Below are positions 35,480-41,228 of a DNA stretch of 41,228 bases, one piece after another. The translations under genes were made by a program, and so were the position numbers. This DNA comes from Gallionellaceae bacterium (GTDB lineage: Bacteria > Pseudomonadota > Gammaproteobacteria > Burkholderiales > Gallionellaceae), in the NCBI GenBank assembly GCA_030834965.1, contig JAUQWW010000053.1:1-41228 (forward strand), in the 5' to 3' direction. Position 1 is the stretch's first letter. Each line of letters opens with the position of its first letter. The notes beneath the pieces were generated by a model that was given only the letters and a program-made list of their open reading frames with translations, did no database searches and was not told the origin of the DNA.

Positions 35480-36331
35480 ATGACAGCGAAAATCATTGAC
35501 GGCAAAGCCATTGCGCAGGAGGTACGCGCCGAATGGAAAGTGCGCGCCGATGCACTGAAGGCGCGCGGCATCACACCGGGATTGGCCGTCATCATCGTCG
35601 GCGAGGACCCTGCATCCAAGGTATATGTCGGCAACAAGGTAAAAGCCTGCGCGGAATTGGGTCTGCATTCTGAACACATTGCCCTGCCCGCTGATACGCC
35701 GGAAGCGGTGCTGCTGGCGCAGATTGCCGCCTTGAATGCCAACCCCGCCATTCACGGCATTCTGGTGCAACTGCCGGTGCCCAAACACATCGACAGCGCC
35801 AAGGTGCTGGAAGCCATCGCCCCGAACAAGGACGTGGACGGGTTCCACCCGATGAACGTCGGCGCGCTGGTCACCGGCAACACCCGCTTTCCGCCCTGCA
35901 CACCTTACGGCGCGATGAAGCTGCTGGAAAAAAGTGGTGTCACCATCGAAGGCAAACACGCGGTGGTGGTCGGGCGCAGCAACATCGTCGGCAAGCCGAT
36001 GGCGCTGATGCTGCTGCAGCAGAACGCCACCGTTACCATCTGCACATCCAGAACCGTTGACCTCGCCCGGCATACGCGTGATGCCGACATATTGGTAGTC
36101 GCCACCGGCAAGGCAAGGATGATCACCGGCGACATGATCAAGCCCGGCGCGGCCGTGATAGATGTCGGCATCAACCGCCTGCCGGATGGCAAGCTGTGCG
36201 GCGACGTGGATTTCGACAGCGCCAAAGAGGTGGCAGGCTGGATCACCCCCGTGCCCGGCGGCGTGGGGCCGATGACCATCACCATGCTGGTGGCGAACAC
36301 CGTGCAGGCTGCCGAGCGCGCAGGGAAATAA
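35480..36331 (+). CDS. folD: Methylenetetrahydrofolate dehydrogenase/cyclohydrolase FolD
   Basis: The 283-residue bifunctional enzyme interconverts methylene-, methenyl- and formyl-tetrahydrofolate with NADP. It shows [18 protein letters not shown] with the catalytic Lys near 54, ILVQLPVP, the PCTPYG motif, the Rossmann [17 protein letters not shown] and a C-terminal PGGVGPMTI. An AGGAGG-like site (CAGGAGGCG) precedes the ATG. It supplies one-carbon units for purines and formyl-Met. An FKBP gene follows after 24 bp, and both may be co-transcribed with ppa. Confidence 0.96.
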   Translation: MTAKIIDGKAIAQEVRAEWKVRADALKARGITPGLAVIIVGEDPASKVYVGNKVKACAELGLHSEHIALPADTPEAVLLAQIAALNANPAIHGILVQLPVPKHIDSAKVLEAIAPNKDVDGFHPMNVGALVTGNTRFPPCTPYGAMKLLEKSGVTIEGKHAVVVGRSNIVGKPMALMLLQQNATVTICTSRTVDLARHTRDADILVVATGKARMITGDMIKPGAAVIDVGINRLPDGKLCGDVDFDSAKEVAGWITPVPGGVGPMTITMLVANTVQAAERAGK

Positions 36332-36355
36332 TCACCAACTCATCAGGAAAACACC

Positions 36356-36697
36356 ATGACCATCATCACGACCGATTCAGATTTGCAGTATGAAGACATC
36401 ACCGTTGGCAACGGCGACACCGCGCAGGCCGGGCACACCGTCACTGTGCATTACACTGGCTGGCTCACCGACGGGAAGAAATTCGATTCCAGCAAGGACC
36501 GAAACGATCCTTTCCAGTTTAACCTCGGCGAGGGCGAAGTGATACGCGGCTGGGATGAAGGCGTGCAGGGCATGCAGGTCGGCGGCGTACGCAGGCTCAC
36601 CATTCCCGCCAGTCTGGGATATGGGGCCCGCGGCGCAGGCGGCGTGATCCCGCCGAACGCGACACTGGTTTTCGAAGTGGAATTGCTGGCGGTCTAG
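36356..36697 (+). CDS. FKBP-type peptidyl-prolyl isomerase
   Basis: The 113-residue single FKBP domain covers the whole protein: [46 protein letters not shown] and the final TLVFEVELL. The aromatic pocket residues (Tyr, Phe, Trp) are in place, so activity is expected. No signal peptide or export signal is present, so it is cytosolic, unlike FkpA or MIP. It may assist folding of cytosolic proteins. It converges with ftsB, with a hairpin between. Confidence 0.94.
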   Translation: MTIITTDSDLQYEDITVGNGDTAQAGHTVTVHYTGWLTDGKKFDSSKDRNDPFQFNLGEGEVIRGWDEGVQGMQVGGVRRLTIPASLGYGARGAGGVIPPNATLVFEVELLAV

Positions 36698-36719
36698 CCG
36701 CGCTTCGCTGAATCGATCA

Positions 36720-36748
36720 CGTGATGTGCGCGATGTGCGCACATCACG
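36720..36748. terminator. Perfect 12-bp hairpin between convergent FKBP and ftsB genes
   Basis: CGTGATGTGCGC and GCGCACATCACG form a perfect stem with a GATGT loop. No T run follows on either strand, so it may work as an RNA 3' end stabiliser or rho-associated stop for both convergent transcripts. Confidence 0.5.
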
Positions 36749-36758
36749 CCATGTCTAA

Positions 36759-37082
36759 CTACCTCTTATCAGGCGTTGTTGCCGCCACAGATGATGCCGG
36801 TACCGGCGGGTGATTCCCGATAATCTGGAAGAACACTTCGTCGCGCTTGACCATACCCAGTTCGCTGCGCGCGCGCTCCTCGATCGCTTCGGTGCCTTGC
36901 TTGAGATCCCGCACCTCGGCATCGAGTACCGCGTTGCGTGCCTGGGTCTGCTGATTCGCCTGCTTCTGCGCTTCGACCTGCTGGCCGAGGTCCCACACCT
37001 TCAGCCAGCTGCCCTTGCCCAGCCACAGCGGATACTGCAACAGCAGAATGATGATGACCAGAATCAGCGATATCCAGCGCAT
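36759..37082 (-). CDS. ftsB: Cell division protein FtsB
   Basis: The 107-residue bitopic protein has a short cytosolic start, one membrane helix (about 4-20, [19 protein letters not shown]) and a periplasmic coiled coil (about 33-68, [20 protein letters not shown]), followed by [19 protein letters not shown], the typical FtsB C-terminal motif. It forms a complex with FtsL and FtsQ and activates septal peptidoglycan synthesis. It lies 34 bp after eno, an order conserved in many proteobacteria. Confidence 0.94.
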   Translation of the reverse strand: MRWISLILVIIILLLQYPLWLGKGSWLKVWDLGQQVEAQKQANQQTQARNAVLDAEVRDLKQGTEAIEERARSELGMVKRDEVFFQIIGNHPPVPASSVAATTPDKR

Positions 37083-37116
37083 CTATCCCATCGCGATCTG
37101 TTTTTAGGATACGCGC

Positions 37117-38403
<1,287 letters not shown>

Positions 38404-38422
38404 TCACTCTTCCTTCGCTCAC

Positions 38423-40944
<2,522 letters not shown>

Positions 40945-40984
40945 TTATAATGATACCGCAAAACGCCCTTCCCCTCAAAAGGGA

Positions 40985-41013
40985 CTATGAATTTTGGCTT
41001 GTTAATTCGTCAA
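40985..41013 (-). promoter_or_regulatory. Possible pyrG promoter
   Basis: On the minus strand TTGACG (41008-41013) and TCATAG (40985-40990) are separated by 17 bp, about 44 bp upstream of the pyrG start. The -35 box is good and the -10 box weak. Confidence 0.35.
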
Positions 41014-41055
41014 AATAATTCACGGCCCGAGCAGAGTTCACGTACAGCGCGGGCA

Positions 41056-41083
41056 ATAAAAAAGCCCAACACAAGGCTGGGCT
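41056..41083 (-). terminator. Distal terminator of the rRNA operon
   Basis: On the minus strand AGCCCA and TGGGCT form a stem around a 9-base loop, followed by TTTTTTATT. It is the second of two terminators between the 5S gene and pyrG. Confidence 0.8.
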
Positions 41084-41089
41084 CTATAA

Positions 41090-41127
41090 AGCAAAAAGCC
41101 CCACCTTTGAGGGTGGGGCTTTTTGCT
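41090..41127 (-). terminator. Proximal terminator of the rRNA operon
   Basis: A perfect 16-bp stem (AGCAAAAAGCCCCACC with its complement) and a 6-base loop. The T run is built into the stem on both sides, so it can work in both directions. It lies 10 bp after the 5S gene. Confidence 0.92.
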
Positions 41128-41136
41128 TTGCAAGGA

Positions 41137-41228
41137 GTCTGACGATGACCTACTTTCACATACGCATGTACACTATCATCGGCGCAAAGTCGTTTCACTG
41201 TCCTGTTCGAGATGGGAAGGAGTGGGAC
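41137..41228 (-). rRNA. rrf: 5S ribosomal RNA, 5' part cut by window edge
   Basis: The last 92 positions match the 3' part of bacterial 5S rRNA on the minus strand: CCACTCC, TTCCCATCTCGAACAG, GTGAAACG, GCGCCGATGATAGTG and the closing GTGAAAGTAGGTCATCGTC. The first 20-25 nt are missing. It marks the end of an rrn operon transcribed toward pyrG. Confidence 0.95.

Noticed and set aside
41010-41198. 62-residue minus-strand frame at the right edge
   Set aside because: It overlaps the 5S rRNA gene and both terminators and cannot be a real protein gene.

Overview
The window looks like a betaproteobacterial chromosome, most likely Nitrosomonadales and plausibly a Gallionellaceae-like autotroph. This rests on gene order (exbB-exbD-lpxK-ycaR-kdsB-adk and pyrG-kdsA-eno-ftsB), a pyrophosphate-linked sugar-phosphate block (PPi-type phosphofructokinase, H+-pyrophosphatase, soluble pyrophosphatase) and two intermembrane lipid-transport systems. 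The genus is an inference. The sequence itself shows only the genes and their order.

Positions 1 to about 6753 are an integrated mobile element whose left end lies outside the window. It sits against the 3' end of a tRNA-Ser(UGA) gene (6754-6841, minus strand). From the tRNA inward, all on the minus strand, it carries an orphan integrase arm-binding-domain protein, a complete tyrosine integrase, a noncoding control region with an iteron-like array, an AlpA-type regulator, a free-standing CHC2 zinc-finger primase domain, a Toprim/RecA-like primase-helicase, two small unknowns (one TubC-N-like, one resembling small terminase subunits) and a zinc-ribbon protein cut by the window edge. No capsid, tail or conjugation genes are visible, so a phage satellite or P4/PICI-like element is a reasonable reading.

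From 6842 the sequence is chromosomal. At 6994-13847 lie a BI-1/YccA membrane protein, a HopJ-family protein, a rhodanese, RlmD, a VanZ-like protein, a 3'-5' exonuclease and the YdbL-YnbE-YdbH intermembrane bridge set. At 13956-17967 lie a secreted DUF192 protein and a four-gene MCE lipid transporter operon (STAS-permease, ATPase, MCE protein, auxiliary lipoprotein). At 18009-21219 a tightly overlapping minus-strand operon encodes an ArnT-like glycosyltransferase, an EamA/SMR-like membrane protein and a DegT aminotransferase. XseA follows.

Positions 23054-27826 carry exbB, exbD, lpxK, a Trm112-like protein, kdsB, adk, a GlcG/HbpS-like protein and a gamma-carbonic-anhydrase-like protein, all on the plus strand. 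Two chemoreceptor genes (27823-31000, minus) follow, with a good sigma-28-type promoter upstream. The pyrophosphate block pfp-hppA-ppa, then folD and an FKBP, occupies 31453-36697. The minus-strand group pyrG-kdsA-eno-ftsB fills 36759-40941. The right edge cuts a 5S rRNA gene, with tandem terminators separating that rRNA operon from pyrG.

The main theme of the chromosomal part is envelope construction (LpxK, KdsA, KdsB, ArnT-like, MCE and YdbH systems, FtsB) combined with pyrophosphate-based carbon metabolism. The most unusual observations are the satellite-like element with its iteron array, and palindromic repeats that appear to be inserted in frame inside rlmD and the DegT aminotransferase, with a weaker case in kdsB.
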